DNA of 64,000 nucleotides, taken from contig NC_083560.1 in the NCBI RefSeq assembly GCF_019925205.1, positions 63,129,266 to 63,193,265 of the forward strand, read 5' to 3'. Positions 52,040 to 64,000 of this stretch are shown here, piece after piece. Under the pieces are notes generated by a model, which did no database searches, was not told the DNA's origin, and saw nothing but the letters and a program-made list of their open reading frames with translations. Source of the stretch: Metopolophium dirhodum (taxonomy: Eukaryota > Arthropoda > Insecta > Hemiptera > Aphididae). Each line of letters opens with the position of its first letter. The stretch's first letter is position 1. The position numbers and the translations under genes are program-made.

Positions 52040-52597
52040 TAAAAGCTAGGTATGGTTTTTGCAAAGTGTAACTTAGTCAATCTACATGAGTAGGTATACA
52101 GTATTATAGGTACTAATAGTTAACTAATAACTATTAATTAAATACATTTTATTATTAGTAAATAGTAATATTACTAATTACGTAGGTAGGTATTTAATAA
52201 AATTTAGGTACTTAGTAGATATAATCTACCTACCTACCTAATATACTGCAGGGGTGGCTAACCGGTCGATCTTGAACGATTTCTAAGTCTATCCTCCTTG
52301 TTAGAATTTATTAATTAGTAGATACAGTTATGAAATATACATATTTCGGATTAACCGGTTAGTGTGAAATGGTATTTTCTCACATGAAAGTTATAAATAA
52401 AGCTGAATAGTTACCGAGCTGTACTTTCTGATGATCATTTAGAGCAGCGTCTTCGTTTAGTAGTTATAGTGACTATTACCGAAATTATAAATAACTTTAG
52501 ACATGTGGTATTCAACGACACGCTTCTACATCAACGGCATAATGTTAATACATTTTAAAATCATTTAGACATTTAATGGGAAACACTCATTTTACTG

Positions 52598-53717
52598 CAA
52601 GGCTTGGCATTAACGAGTAATAAATTAAAAGTCAAGTTATTTTTAACTTATTAACTTAACTTACTAGTTGGCTGTCTTAATTAACTTAACTTTAACTTAA
52701 CTCATTTGTATCTACGTTAACTTAAAATCAACTTATATTATTATTAATGTTCACAATTAAGTTAATTTTGAATTTTCATATTATTATCCAAATATTATTC
52801 GTACATATTTGTATAAATAAAAACTAATTTGTCGTATTAATTAACATAATATTTATTTAGTCTCCCGTATAAAGAAATCAATAGATACGAGCCCACGAAT
52901 CCCTTAGGTATTCATAATACCTAGGTGCTTTTGAATTATTTATTACTTATTATTTATTAATATTTAATACCTACAATTATAATTGTACGATAATCGTGAA
53001 TTGTGACCATTTAGATTTATATATTATATTATAATTTTATTACAAAAATACCTACCTGTCCTACCTACCTAATACTGGTGTATATATATAAAAAAAAATA
53101 GTGTATAATTGGTACATAAATTATACCATAATTCACACATTTTACGCTGTTCTTAAAATGTAATAGAATTTATTTAGAATAACCTAGTTAGAAAATAGAA
53201 ATGTTACATATTATCATTATATATTTATACATATAATATTCACCAGTTATAAGTAGAAATATAGTCGTTTTCATTTAAGTTGTAAATTGTTGAGTAATTT
53301 ATTTTTTGTATTATAAAATGACGTGTTAAACAATGCAGTAAGCACCTTTATACACAATATTTATTTTTATATGAACCCAGCGTGAAATTTGAACATAATT
53401 CTAATATGATACAGGCATACAGCCCAACAGGTTTTAAATTATACATACATCATAATAATATATAATATATTCATTGGTTGATACTTTCAACTTTGATAGG
53501 TAGGTATAATACTATACAAGTGATTATAACTTATTTTAGTAGATTTTTTTTAAAAATTAAGTTAAGTTAAGTTAACAGAATTATTGTTAACTTAATTTAA
53601 ACTTAATTGATGTATTAAAAATATCAATTAACTTAACATTTAATTTAATTGACAAAAATGAATACTTAACTTAACTTAACTGAGTTAAAAAATATCATTA
53701 TAACTTGCCCAGCCTTG
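52598..53717. mobile_element. TTAACTTAAC motif-array element with inverted ends
   Basis: The left end CAAGGCTTGGCATTAACG and right end (inverse CAAGGCTGGGCAAGTTATAA) match. Both arms are arrays of TTAACTTAAC/GTTAAGTTAA, inverted relative to each other; the centre (about 52790-53540) is unrelated AT-rich sequence. An exact 8-base duplication is not visible, but the ends resemble the hAT-type CAGGGCTTG family. Confidence 0.6.
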
Positions 53718-53905
53718 CATTTAGATAACCTTACACTTTAATTTTATGATTTATCATTTATATAGGTAAGTAAGTACGGTCCCTTTGTTTGTTATTAATA
53801 TAAAATAATTTTTTTACATCAGTCGATCCTAAAATAAAAAATATTATAGCCTCGGTAGATCTTAATCAAAAGAAGTTCGGCGACCCTTGTAATATAGTAT
53901 TTAGT

Positions 53906-54003
53906 AATATATAGGCTGACGGTCTATCTCCTATCAGAATCGTTTTTCATATCATGCATTAATTTATCATTGAATTTAAATTTAACGCATCTATTATTAT
54001 AAC
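53906..54003 (-). repeat. Short inverted fragment of the 17326 repeat
   Basis: Contains the inverse of AAAAACGATTCTGATAGGAG and GTTAAATTTAAATTCAATGA, the most conserved part of the family. Confidence 0.4.
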
Positions 54004-55832
54004 TAGGGCCCGGATGTTGATGACTTTTGCATATTTTTTTTTGGAACATCATAGACGATGATTTCCTAGCTTCAAATGTATTTCAATAACAAACGCATCT
54101 ATATAAAGATAGAGATGTTAAAATACGTTTTTTTTTTTGTGTATAATACCGTATTATACCAATATTATACCGTATAAAACCTTGCAGTACATTAAATTTC
54201 CGGAAATTTGACGCATGTTATAAAATCGTTGTTAATTATGAAATATGAATCCTTATAAAATGGATTAGGTGAACAAATTGCTAAAAGGTCAGAAAACATT
54301 TAAAGAACAAAAATAATAAAAGAATTATTTTGGACAAAATTCACCAAATTAATATTTAGGCATGCTATCAATTATGAAGTATCTACTGGCTACCCATATG
54401 CAGGTAGGTACCTAGTGACTAGAAATTTAAAATATTTTAATTATAATTCATATTTCATAGTAAATTATATTATTAATAAATTTCAAAATAAATTAGGATT
54501 TGATTTAACTTATTATCTGTCAACTAGCATATAAAATATATATTCAATAACTTTTTGGTTCCACATTTTTTACTTCAGGTAATTACTATAAGTTCTTATA
54601 TTTAATACCAGAAATTTAGTAAAAAAAAAGTTGTATAAACTAAATTATTTAATCTTTAAAAATTTTAAATAAACATTAGGGAATTATCTGCTTTTTATGT
54701 AGAATTTTTAAATAGAAATAAATATAAAACTATACTTAATACTTATATAGGTACTATCTTATTGTACCTATATTTATTTTTGCTTGGATGGCCTACCCGT
54801 TTTTAAGTTTAGCCTAATTCAGACTAACAAAACAAGTAGGTAGTAAGTAGCATTTAATTTTAGGTTTTCAAAGAATTGTTCCTCAATTGTATTAGCTATT
54901 AGGTCTATGCTTATATTTTGTGTATTGTATGTTTATGTTACATAGGTTATGCTTTTATAATCTTCTGACAATTGACATTCATGCACAGCATTTCCAAAAT
55001 TGTCCACTTCTTCTAAGACTCCACAAAATAACACAGGACAGGTGCCAGGAAATTTTATCCAGGTCTCAACTAATTCGTTTAACCATAGATGACTGATAAC
55101 TAGATACCTACTCAAATTTAGCTTACAACTTTTCTACATTAAAAAAAATAAACTAGATATGATTTAGACCGCAAAATGTATTGGTACTAATTCTATAAAA
55201 TAAGTTACCGAACTCATTAGATGACTTTCGACTAGACTCAATTATAGGTAGGTATATAAGTATATTCCCAACAAAGTTTTGTTCGCTCACAACCACAGAT
55301 TCCCAACCTTTTTTACTCACGGAACCCTTAGTCATCTTCTAAAAATCTGGAGGCACCCTAGGCCCTATACTCTATAGTAGTATAGTCTATACAACTCTAT
55401 AGATTACTTCGGTTTTATTTATCAGTGCGTAAGTATAAACAAAAGTAGTAAGGTATATAGTAGGTATATAGTTATACTATATACACATATTAAATTTTAT
55501 AATAAAAATTATTACATTGAAAATCTTTGGCTTACACCGTGGCCAACCAGTAGCAATCAAACAAATAAATAATAATATTAAACTAAAGTATATATGCTAC
55601 CAGCAAAGAGAATAATTTTAGCATTATAGGCACATTATGCTGGATTATCCACTATACCAGTGTAGAAAATGACAGACAATGAGCATTAAATTCAAAGTGT
55701 GATTTATTATGGAATAACAAGTGTAATATTATTGACACATATTTATAAATCTTAAGTAATGTGTAAGGTAAGATAGGTATGTCAATTTTTCTTGAATTAA
55801 TCATTTCAAAATTCTAAATCAATACATCTTAT

Positions 55833-55874
<42 letters not shown>

Positions 55875-57964
55875 TCTATAATAGTAATATTGTTAATAGT
55901 AAATACATAAGACAAATAAGCGCAGTTCCCACAAATACAGGCTATTTAATAACAACACTTATAACAATCCTTGTTGAAAAAAAGAATAGCATACGTTTAT
56001 ATAAATTAGATATTTTATATTTATAATAGATTGAATCTTAATGTAAGGCCTACGGATCCTTTGGAAACTTGTCTTTTAACCAAATCATGCGGTGGGTATT
56101 AATAATGTCGTTAAATAGCTTGTTTTGGTAAGTTAACATACACATTTAGTTTATGTATATACCTATAAAATATTTGTATGAAAAATGAAGCTAAGGATAC
56201 AGTTATTATGTACACTATTTATTATTATAGTGGAATTATGTAAATATTTAGGAGGTGTATTGTGTGCTTATACCATTATGTTCATTAACAACGATTTAAT
56301 ATTTGATTAATGATTATTATAACAAAAACCATAATATGAAATATATCATTATATATATATAAAAAAAAACAATTAAAAAATTAAACGTATCACAAAAATT
56401 GCCCCAATACTGTTATACATGAAAAAAAAAAATGATTTTTCAAACTATTACTCAATATTATACTATTTTGTTTACTCGACACAATTTTAAATTAAACAAA
56501 TTAGAGCAGATGTGGAGTGATCATTGACATAAAATATAGGAATGGACTGATAGCTGAGAGAGAGAGAAAGAGAGCAAATATTGTTGGAAAAAGATAGCAT
56601 ATACTTAAGGACTTATCCACAGACGTCTATTGTATAGAAATCGGGATATGAACAGGCTATCCATTTCTAAAAATATTGGCACTAAGCAACATATATCAGG
56701 GTATGGGGGATTCTCGGTCCATATATTAATATGCCTTTAGGATTGATACATCAATATTATTGATCACTGTCTACTTGTCTACTAAACATAATGTAATAAA
56801 TACATGATATTGAAAATTTATTTTAAATTAGAGTAAATTGGATCTATTAACAAATTCAAAGTTAAACATTTATTTGTATTTGGTCATTGTTATTAATTTT
56901 AGATAACTCAATGAAAAATATTTAGTGGTGTAAAATTAAAAACTGTGAACAATATTTGTATTTATCTTCAAAACATTAATATAGAAAAAAAAATACTAGA
57001 CAATAAAAAATAAATTATGTGGCACTCTGACACAATGTACAATAGATACATAAAAGCTGAAGTTAAGAATATTCAGTAATTGGGAGCGTTGTCAAGTTGT
57101 GCAGTTTGCTGTTTCAGTTATCAGTTAATTAAAAAAAAACATTTTTAAAAAACCAAAAATATTACATTTTAAAATTTGTTAAAAGACCATATTAATTTAA
57201 TGTTTATATTAAATAATTATTTTTAAAAAATAATGGAGTAACCAATGCATAATAATAAAAATAAAAAAGAAAATTTCAGTATTTTCATTGTTAGACAATC
57301 ATTTAGAATATTTTACATGTAATTTTCTAAGCTTTAATAGTTCTACTTAAACTTTGTATAAACGGTAGTGGCTTATCATTCAAATTCACAACACGTGGAA
57401 CGACATTCAGTAAACATACAATAATGATTAACTTAAGTTATAATTTATAAGTTATCTACACAAACATTCTATACTATAATTAAAAAAAAAATCACATATG
57501 AGATCTATAATACAACTACATAATAAGATAACTTGAATTAAATAGAACAAAAATAATAATGAATTAACATGAGGGATTGAATCTTTATATAGTTAACAGG
57601 ATTGAAGAATGTAAAAATATAATTGAAACAAAATTGATGTCTAATTAGATAATAATATGATGTCTTAGGGTAATATTAAAATAAAATGGATCAATAATAT
57701 TATGTAAACAATTAAAAGATTATACTAAAAAAAAAAAACTTAAAACCTATAAAGACAAATTGGTTATATGAAAACAATAATTATGCATGTATAATAATAT
57801 ACAATTAAATACTTAATTAAATCAATTACACTATGTTATTAAGCCAAAATAATAAAACTATGGGAAATGTATTGTTAGCAAAAGCCTTTCGATCTAATAA
57901 AATTGTTATATCAACAACAAAACAATCTATTTTTCTTTATTTGCATTTAAATTGTATTTACAAT
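54004..57964. other. Intergenic region downstream of both genes
   Basis: AT-rich. It includes an (AAT)n microsatellite at 55838-55874, a GA-rich run near 56558-56574 and oligo-A tracts. No gene is supported. The part nearest 57964 presumably includes the WDR7 3' UTR; the nearest - strand AATAAA is at 57936-57941, close to the stop, so a more distal signal may be used. Confidence 0.4.
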
Positions 57965-58489
57965 TTAAATAACAAATGTTGTTTCTAAACCGTCTGAAAA
58001 AAATCGAACGCTGCGGTTACTTGCCCAGTGCAACTTGATTTGCCGCAGTTGGCTAGCACGTATCGAATCTTTTTTCTGAGTGCTATATGATTTAGTGCAC
58101 TTAGTTTGACTGTTGCCTAAACCAAACATACCAGTAGACGTTTGCCAGAAGGATAATTTGTTTTCTGCTGCACTGTATGACACAAGGAATTTTCCGTCTG
58201 GTGAAAATGCGCATGCACAGATAGCTGCAGTGTGTGCATTAATGGTCTGTGGAAAAATATATTTTATAAATTGTAAATCCTCATTGAATAAAAATTAGTA
58301 TTTAACCTGGCATTTGGACGATCTCAATTCATATAGTGCAATTGTGCCATTTTTGGTGCCCACAGCTATACGTCTAGATGTTGAACAATGGGTCACCTGG
58401 CCGAATCTGCTTATGGCTGGAGAAATCTCAGACAGAGGACGGGTTTTGAGTTGTGTTGGATCTACACAGTGCAGTATGATGTCCATTAC
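57965..58489 (-). CDS. WDR7: WDR7 exons 13-14: C-terminal WD repeats and stop
   Basis: Exon 58489-58307 starts VMDIILHCVDPTQLKTRPL and contains one WD-like blade (RRIAVGTKNGTIALYELRS). Exon 58246-57965 gives a second blade (INAHTAAICACAFSPDGKFL, ENKLSFWQT) and ends FFSDGLETTFVI. Joining at KCQ/TINAH is in phase 0. The stop codon TAA is at 57965-57967. Confidence 0.93.
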
Positions 58490-61400
58490 CTGAAAAAAAA
58501 AAAACAACTGATAATTCAAAAAATGTTATCAATTTTAAAACTAGTAATTATTTTCTTTTATTATATTAATTTGTTAGTTAGGTTACTGCTTTTTATATTT
58601 CGTATTTTCAGACTTCGCCGGCAATTTTTTTTAAAATTTATTTAATTATATTTTACTGGCCAGATGGAGCTATTTTCGTATTTTACCTGTCCTAAAAGCA
58701 ACATTTTCTTTGGGCAAGTCTATTTGACAATATGTTTCTATTTGTATATATTCTTATTTTCTCCTATTGGTTAATACATACGTATATACAGTGTTCGGAC
58801 TTATCTAGATAATTATTAGTTCATCTTTTATCTTATCTAGATAAATAGTTACAAGGTATCTAAACGTTCATCTTAGATAATTTTTTTACTCATCTAAATT
58901 AATTCATCTAGATACATTTTTTATTGATAAAAATCGCGAAATTGTACAAACGCATTTAAATATTTATAGAGATTCTCACACCAAGATTATGGTTTATAAA
59001 TAATGTAATTATTTTTATTTATATCATCATTATTATTATTATGTTCCTAGTGCCCAACTAAAATATACTTAAATTTAAAACCCATTTAAAAAAAAATTGT
59101 ATTTATATTTTTTTTTTATCTAGATAAAAAAGTATTTATCTTTATCTAGATAAATATGAGTTAAGTTATCTTTTATCTCTATCTAGATACATTAGAGTTG
59201 CATTATCTTTATCTTTATCTAGATAAAAAACTACTTATCTAATTCGAACACTGCGTATATATGATCAAAGAAATCGGTAAGAAAAAAGTTCTTGAATATT
59301 CATATATAGATAATTGTTACCCAATTCCTAAAAATTGGAAGAATTAAAATTCAATTAAATTTACCTCCACTAGTAAATCTGTCATTTCAACATGCATTTT
59401 CTCGATCAAATGTTCCACGATAGATAAAATTTCTGGTTTTGCTCTGTGCAAAACTGAATTACTTATAGCCATATTCATAGCTTGAGTATTCTGTTGCATA
59501 CTGTTGTAACGAGCCACCTGATATACATTTATTATGATAAGTAACATATTTATTTTAATGCTGAATTTTTTTCTGATTGTATGAATAATTATTATAGACA
59601 ATATACCTCTCTGGCAATAGTTGTTATGAACACAGCAGGGCGAACATTTGCTATTGATATGAGTGCATGCCGAGCAGTTCGGTATGAATCAGCAGAAGGT
59701 GTCAAAGGTAACCCATAAGACATGCTAAAAGAAATTACATAGTAAGGATAGATGTGAATACAAACACATATAAGTGCACATTGTCACTGGTCCGGTTAAA
59801 CATTTTTACTAAATTTACTCTCTAGATTATATTTTTTGTATAAGTTAATCTGTGTAGACCATTCTATATGTATAAGAAATCAAATCACCTAGGAACCAGT
59901 TTGTCATTATCACAACACAATTCCAATATCCCTAATAACACTTTGCTGACATCAAAATAAGGTTCCCATACAGCAAAACCACGGCCAATCAAATCTACTG
60001 CTGCTCTTCGTAATGCCATGTGAGCGGGCAATTTGATAGAGGATGGTGTTAAAAGCAATTGAGTTAATGCCAAACCTATTAAAATTAAAATTAACATACA
60101 AATGGTATTTAAAGTAGAATAATTAAAGTTTTTGAAAAAGAATCATACTTGTTAGTCTTGATAAATTATTATTTCCTATACCAAAACCTTCCACAATTGA
60201 ACTTTTTCTTCTAATAGATGTTCCAGACTGTGAACGGCTTGATATACTAACATTATCAGACGCATTAACTTCCTGGCCAAACTCGGCTCCCATTACACCC
60301 ATCAAAATTACAGCAGTTGTCTGTTTACGACGCAATTCATTTATAGATGATGGTTTTCTTAAACATAAATCTGAAAGATAAAAAAAAAATAGAAAATTAC
60401 TGGCATATCATGAAATTAAATTAATTCTAACCTTCTTCTTCATCGTCGTCATCATCATCTTGAATGTTTGCTGATGATTCAACATTTTCCTATAAGCCAA
60501 TAAGATAAGTCTTACAATTATGTAATAATAATTATACAATACAACTCCTCCTATTCAACAAAAGTTTGTATATTTAGAAGCATAAATATTTCCGGTTTAA
60601 GTTAACTGTAAAGAAGCATTGATTTATATTTGTTATGAAAGCAATAGTTAGATGCAAAAGACAACACAAATGTATAGATTTTTGTCATATTATCGTGTTC
60701 TCAGTATCAATCAACTAAAATTGTATTAAAAATATTATTGATCGAGTATTATTATTTAGCTAAATATAAGAGAAAAACAATTATATATAAATACAATCTT
60801 AAAGGAATTGTTACAAAGTAGACATTACAGTTGATTAGTTGTTTTTGTTTTTAAATATAACTAAATGTTTATATACATTATTGGGGCTGGCTATAGTAGT
60901 TCACTCTGTAAATATAAATTTCATAGTGTTTAAAATAATACAATTTATACATATCTTAATTAAGTATTAAGAAAAAAAAAACTATATAATGGTACACACA
61001 AATATTAATGATGTATGTTCTATTGTACTTGTTAGAAGCATTAATTAATGTTACTTACATTAATGTTTAGATTGGTTAAATTGTTAGAGCTAACTGCGGT
61101 AGGTTTCATGTTACCGTTAGAGTTGCTTACTGGTAAATATTGAACCCAAAATTCTACTAATGTTTTACGACCTTTAGGCCCAATTCGTTCTAATTCTGCT
61201 AACAACAATTCTTGAGCTGCTGTTCGCACCTATTATTTAAACAGTTAATTTCTGTTAATTTTGCATATTTAAGATTTTTTAAGTCATAATTACATGTTTG
61301 ATAATTTTAGAGCCCTTGATCTATTAATAATAGTTGGTATGACATATTATATTATAAATTATAATTTATTATTATTACCTCCAAACAATGGTGTTGCCAA

Positions 61401-64000
61401 CGGTGTGCTAGCATTTCAATTTGAATTCGTTTGTAACTCTTTGACCCATGATTGACAATTTTTTCAGGCAATGATTTACAATGTAACGTCTTTAGTTGGG
61501 ACCATCCTTGTTTGATAAATGCAACCTGTGAAGTACTCTGTTCTCCATTTCCTTCCTCTGAACGACTTTTCACAGATTGTTGCCTATAATAACAAATAAT
61601 AATTTATTTATTATAAAACTAAATAAAATAACATTTATTTTAGTAACTCAGTTATATATATACTATATTATTCAATAAATTCATCAAATATAATGTATTA
61701 CCTTGAGAATGTGTTTTCAAGGAAACATGGAGCACTCATGGATATTAGTGTATTGGCTATAGCCACTATAGCAATTAAATGCTGACTAGTTACTGTAGTG
61801 CTTACTTCCCAGTGAGTTCTCGCGGTGAAAAGCCTAGTCAGTAATTCAAGCCTTACCATCTCTGGTGGTAAATCCATCAGTGGGCCATTGCTGGATTTAA
61901 CATAATTATCTTCAAGATCAATACTACTTTGCCATGTAGGCAACAATAAGCTCATAAAACCTAAAAAACAATAATATCACAATTATAATGCTTTATTTTA
62001 TTTTATTATTTAAAACCTACCGCCTTTTGAAATAACTCCAAATGATACAGGAATCATTGGACGCAATAATCCGAGTTTAGTTTCACAAATTTTGTCTACT
62101 TCAAAATCTAAACCCCATGCATACAGTAATGACATCAACAATTGGGCAATCTCCATCGTCAAATTTGCGCCACATACTTTACGACACACTACTCCACTAA
62201 GATTCAAACCTGAGGGTGGACATTATAATATATAAATGTAATATTTTGTTTTAAAAAAAAAAAAATCATATATACCTCCTAATAATATATTAAACAAAAA
62301 AATAAAAAAATAAGTTCAATAGATAGTTTTAATTTAAATTAGATTAGATATTAATAAAAAAATTATAGCTTAGTAATACAACATTACCTTTATCATTTGA
62401 TTTGCTATCAAAACCTTCAATTACAGACTGTAGTTTTGTTAGTATAGTTTCTGAACCATCCTTTCTTTTAGGTAAAATTCCTAAATAATTATAACATTGA
62501 CATCACACCACAAAATTAAATTAAATTAAAAAATTAAAAATATCACATACAATACAAAAAGCTCCAAACCAATATTATGCAGGCAAGATAAAAGCTTCTA
62601 ATGCTTAAAGGACATTACAACACTAAAAACAAGTTTGCTTAGATTTGAAGTATTTCATTATCTAAGAAATATGGTGTGGGTTTCACACTTTAAGACACTT
62701 TAATTATTCAATGAGATACAGGTGTTTGAAAATAGGCATGTGATGTCATAAAGCCGAAGTCTAAATGGCGGCGTATGTTTTACATGTAAAAGTGTCTAGA
62801 TTAAAACAACAATTTCAATTGTAAAAGATAATATTATTTTTTTTGGTTTATCCTTAAGTTTTTTTTATGTTAATGACACTGGTGTGATTATAATTTTGAT
62901 AAACTTTTTCAAAGTAGATAGGATAATTATACTAAATTTATATGGCAATACAACAAGAGCAGCAAACTCAATAATTGTACTTAATTATAATTTATAATAT
63001 GTATACAATAGCAAGATATATTACATTTTAAATCACACCATCGCTTTAAACACATAAATTTACTAAGGATTATGAAAAAAAATTCTGAAATTCTATAGTA
63101 AGTTATTAAAATCATGGTGTAAATCAAACTACTTTTACACGTAAAACATAGATGGCTGCTCACTCGTCGACTCTATGATGTCACGTGGTTATTCATCAAC
63201 TCTCATTATCTCGTTGAATAATCATTTTTTTAACTTCGGATTTTCATTTATTGATGACAATAATACACCAATAAACTTAAAATTAAAAAAAAAAATTAAC
63301 CTTGTGATGTCCTTTAAAACAATATTTTTGACAAAAAGTACCTATATAAATTAATAAAAATAATTCTAGAAATTTTTATTAAATTTAAATCAATGAGTTT
63401 AGTACTCAACATTTTTTTAATTTTATAGTTACTCAGAAACAGTTTAAAAACTATTTCATAATAAGTGTTAATTATTAAATGTTAATATGTAATTATAATT
63501 TTTTTAATTAAACTTTAGTATTCAAAGATATTTGTAAAACATACATTAGGTAGCATGCTCATTTACCATGTTTATCTTTTTCTTTCAAAATGCGTTCCAT
63601 ATTGTCGGCTTTGTCCTTAACTTTTCCAAAAAAGTCTTATCCAAAAGTAAGCAAGCATAAAATATTTCAGTATTATTAAAGATATAATTCTAATTTAGCA
63701 AACCCTCGTGTCCAAAAATTCTAATTATACCATGATTTTTAATGGCTTAAAATATGTACATATTATATCACAAAAATAAAAATAGCAATATTGAGAGGGT
63801 TTGTTAAACTCATGTTACTTTTTCATAAAAAAAAAAAAACAACTGTAAAACATCATGACATAATTATTAATTGTTGAGAATGGTAAGTATAATGATAGTA
63901 TACCTGCAATTTTTTTATGAGCATCAGAAGATACAGACTGTGTTAGAGCAGTTATTTTTTGAAACTCTGTTGCATTTATTAGACCCTGTGCTTCCATTGT
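57965..64000 (-). CDS. WDR7: WDR7 / Rabconnectin-3 beta, C-terminal half (14 exons, 5' partial)
   Basis: Exons in transcript order: 64000-63904, 63635-63567, 62480-62388, 62209-62021, 61960-61702, 61583-61379, 61229-61059, 60489-60432, 60370-60149, 60075-59889, 59724-59607, 59517-59365, 58489-58307, 58246-57965 (TAA). All phases agree, giving 761 residues in the window; the family is about 1,500, so the N-terminal WD repeats lie beyond 64000. Diagnostic blocks: NLSGVVCRKVCGANLT, LPAHMALRRAAVDLIGRGF, SMSYGLPLTPSADS, VMDIILHCVDP and RIAVGTKNGTIALYELR. Known role: with DMXL1/2 (Rabconnectin-3 alpha) it forms the RAVE-like complex that promotes V-ATPase assembly and vesicle or endosome acidification, needed in flies for Notch and Wnt signalling. 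It converges on ninaC. In Drosophila the gene is called Rbcn-3B. Confidence 0.93.
58799..59253. mobile_element. hAT-type MITE with CGTATATA duplication and TTATCTAGATAA array
   Basis: Ends CAGTGTTCGGACTTATC and inverse (CAGTGTTCGAATTAGATAAG). CGTATATA lies at 58791-58798 and 59254-59261, a perfect 8-base duplication. Five perfect copies of the palindrome TTATCTAGATAA, plus degenerate ones, are clustered near both ends. It sits in the WDR7 intron between exons 12 and 13 and has no ORF. Confidence 0.82.
59365..60075 (-). CDS. WDR7: WDR7 exons 10-12: conserved helical repeats
   Basis: Exon 60075-59889 carries ALTQLLLTPSSIKLPAHMAL and VWEPYFDVSKVLLGILELC. Exon 59724-59607 carries SYGLPLTPSADSYRTARHAL and PAVFITTIARE. 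Exon 59517-59365 carries ILSIVEHLIEKMHVEMTDLL. These are among the most conserved blocks of vertebrate WDR7, in the same order. Confidence 0.92.
60149..60489 (-). CDS. WDR7: WDR7 exons 8-9: acidic/Ser-rich insert and start of helical block
   Basis: The 58-base exon (60489-60432) encodes SSANIQDDDDDDEE, a highly acidic patch. The next exon (60370-60149) encodes LRRKQTTAVILMGVMGAEFG, a conserved family segment, then a Ser-rich region (SISSRSQSGTSIRRKSS) that could be phosphorylated, and ends NNNLSRLTS. The short acidic exon may be alternatively used, but skipping it would break frame (58 is not a multiple of 3). Confidence 0.88.
60490..61058 (-). other. WDR7 intron between exons 7 and 8
   Basis: AT-rich; no other feature seen. 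Confidence 0.6.
61059..64000 (-). CDS. WDR7: WDR7 exons 1-7 of the window: linker and helical repeat region
   Basis: The first exon (97 bases here) reads TMEAQGLINATEFQKITALT and is internal, because the family also has a TMxxQGLV segment. Exon 63635-63567 is short (KVKDKADNMERILKEKDKH, a coiled-coil-like stretch) and uses a weak GATAAG acceptor. Exons 62209-62021 and 61960-61702 carry EIAQLLMSLLYAWG, VSFGVIS and the hydrophobic helices LIAIVAIANTLISM. Exons 61583-61379 and 61229-61059 carry KQGWSQLKTLHC, EMLAHRWQHHCLEVRTAAQE and LLLAELERIGPKGR. This is an alpha-helical segment between the WD-repeat blocks. Confidence 0.9.
62605..63317. mobile_element. piggyBac-like MITE with TTAA ends and long inverted arms
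   Basis: TTAA at 62605-62608 and 63314-63317 flank AGGACATTACAA and its inverse (TTGTGATGTCCT). The arms are diverged but pair over most of their length: ATTATTCAATGAGATA near 62705 with its inverse near 63220, and TGTTTTACATGTAAAAGTG near 62777 with the inverse near 63135. TTAA duplication is the signature of piggyBac insertion. It lies in a WDR7 intron. No transposase. Confidence 0.7.

Noticed and set aside
52598..53717. TTAACTTAAC arrays as telomere-like or satellite DNA
   Set aside because: Insect telomere repeats are TTAGG. Here the arrays are bounded by inverted ends, so a transposon fits better.

Overview
The window looks like nuclear DNA from an insect, most likely an aphid or close hemipteran. 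It is very AT-rich, with short exons, long introns and many small inverted-repeat transposons. Its two genes resemble insect NinaC (class III myosin) and WDR7/Rabconnectin-3 beta. The aphid assignment is inference from composition, repeats and protein similarity recalled from memory; no database was searched.

Layout. From base 222 to 37611 the + strand carries 27 coding exons of a ninaC orthologue whose 5' end lies before the window. The exons join without a frame conflict into 1,416 residues plus stop: protein kinase, myosin motor, two IQ-like neck motifs and a tail. Introns run from about 70 bases to 7.3 kb. They hold a Mutator-like foldback element (2714-4371), hAT-type miniature elements (6940-8586, 16958-17325), a large unclassified dispersed repeat (17326-18790), a tRNA-derived SINE (23626-23907), Tigger-like and other MITEs, and an unusual GC/CpG-rich island (about 28620-29590).

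From 37612 to 57964 there is about 20 kb between two convergent genes. I see no secure gene there. It holds MITEs, a decayed LINE reverse-transcriptase tail (50005-50520), microsatellites and a few GC-richer patches. From 64000 down to 57965 the - strand carries the last 14 coding exons (761 residues plus stop) of a WDR7 orthologue. Its introns contain a hAT MITE with a perfect 8-base target duplication and a piggyBac-like MITE with TTAA ends.

Function. NinaC is a photoreceptor kinase-myosin that binds calmodulin and, in flies, the INAD signalling scaffold. WDR7 pairs with DMXL/Rabconnectin-3 alpha to regulate V-ATPase assembly and acidification. The sequence shows no functional link between them. 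The most distinctive signals are nonautonomous DNA transposons built from arrays of short degenerate motifs, several non-consensus residues and one probable GC-AG intron in ninaC, and the GC-rich intronic island, which may hide an antisense transcript or alternative promoter.
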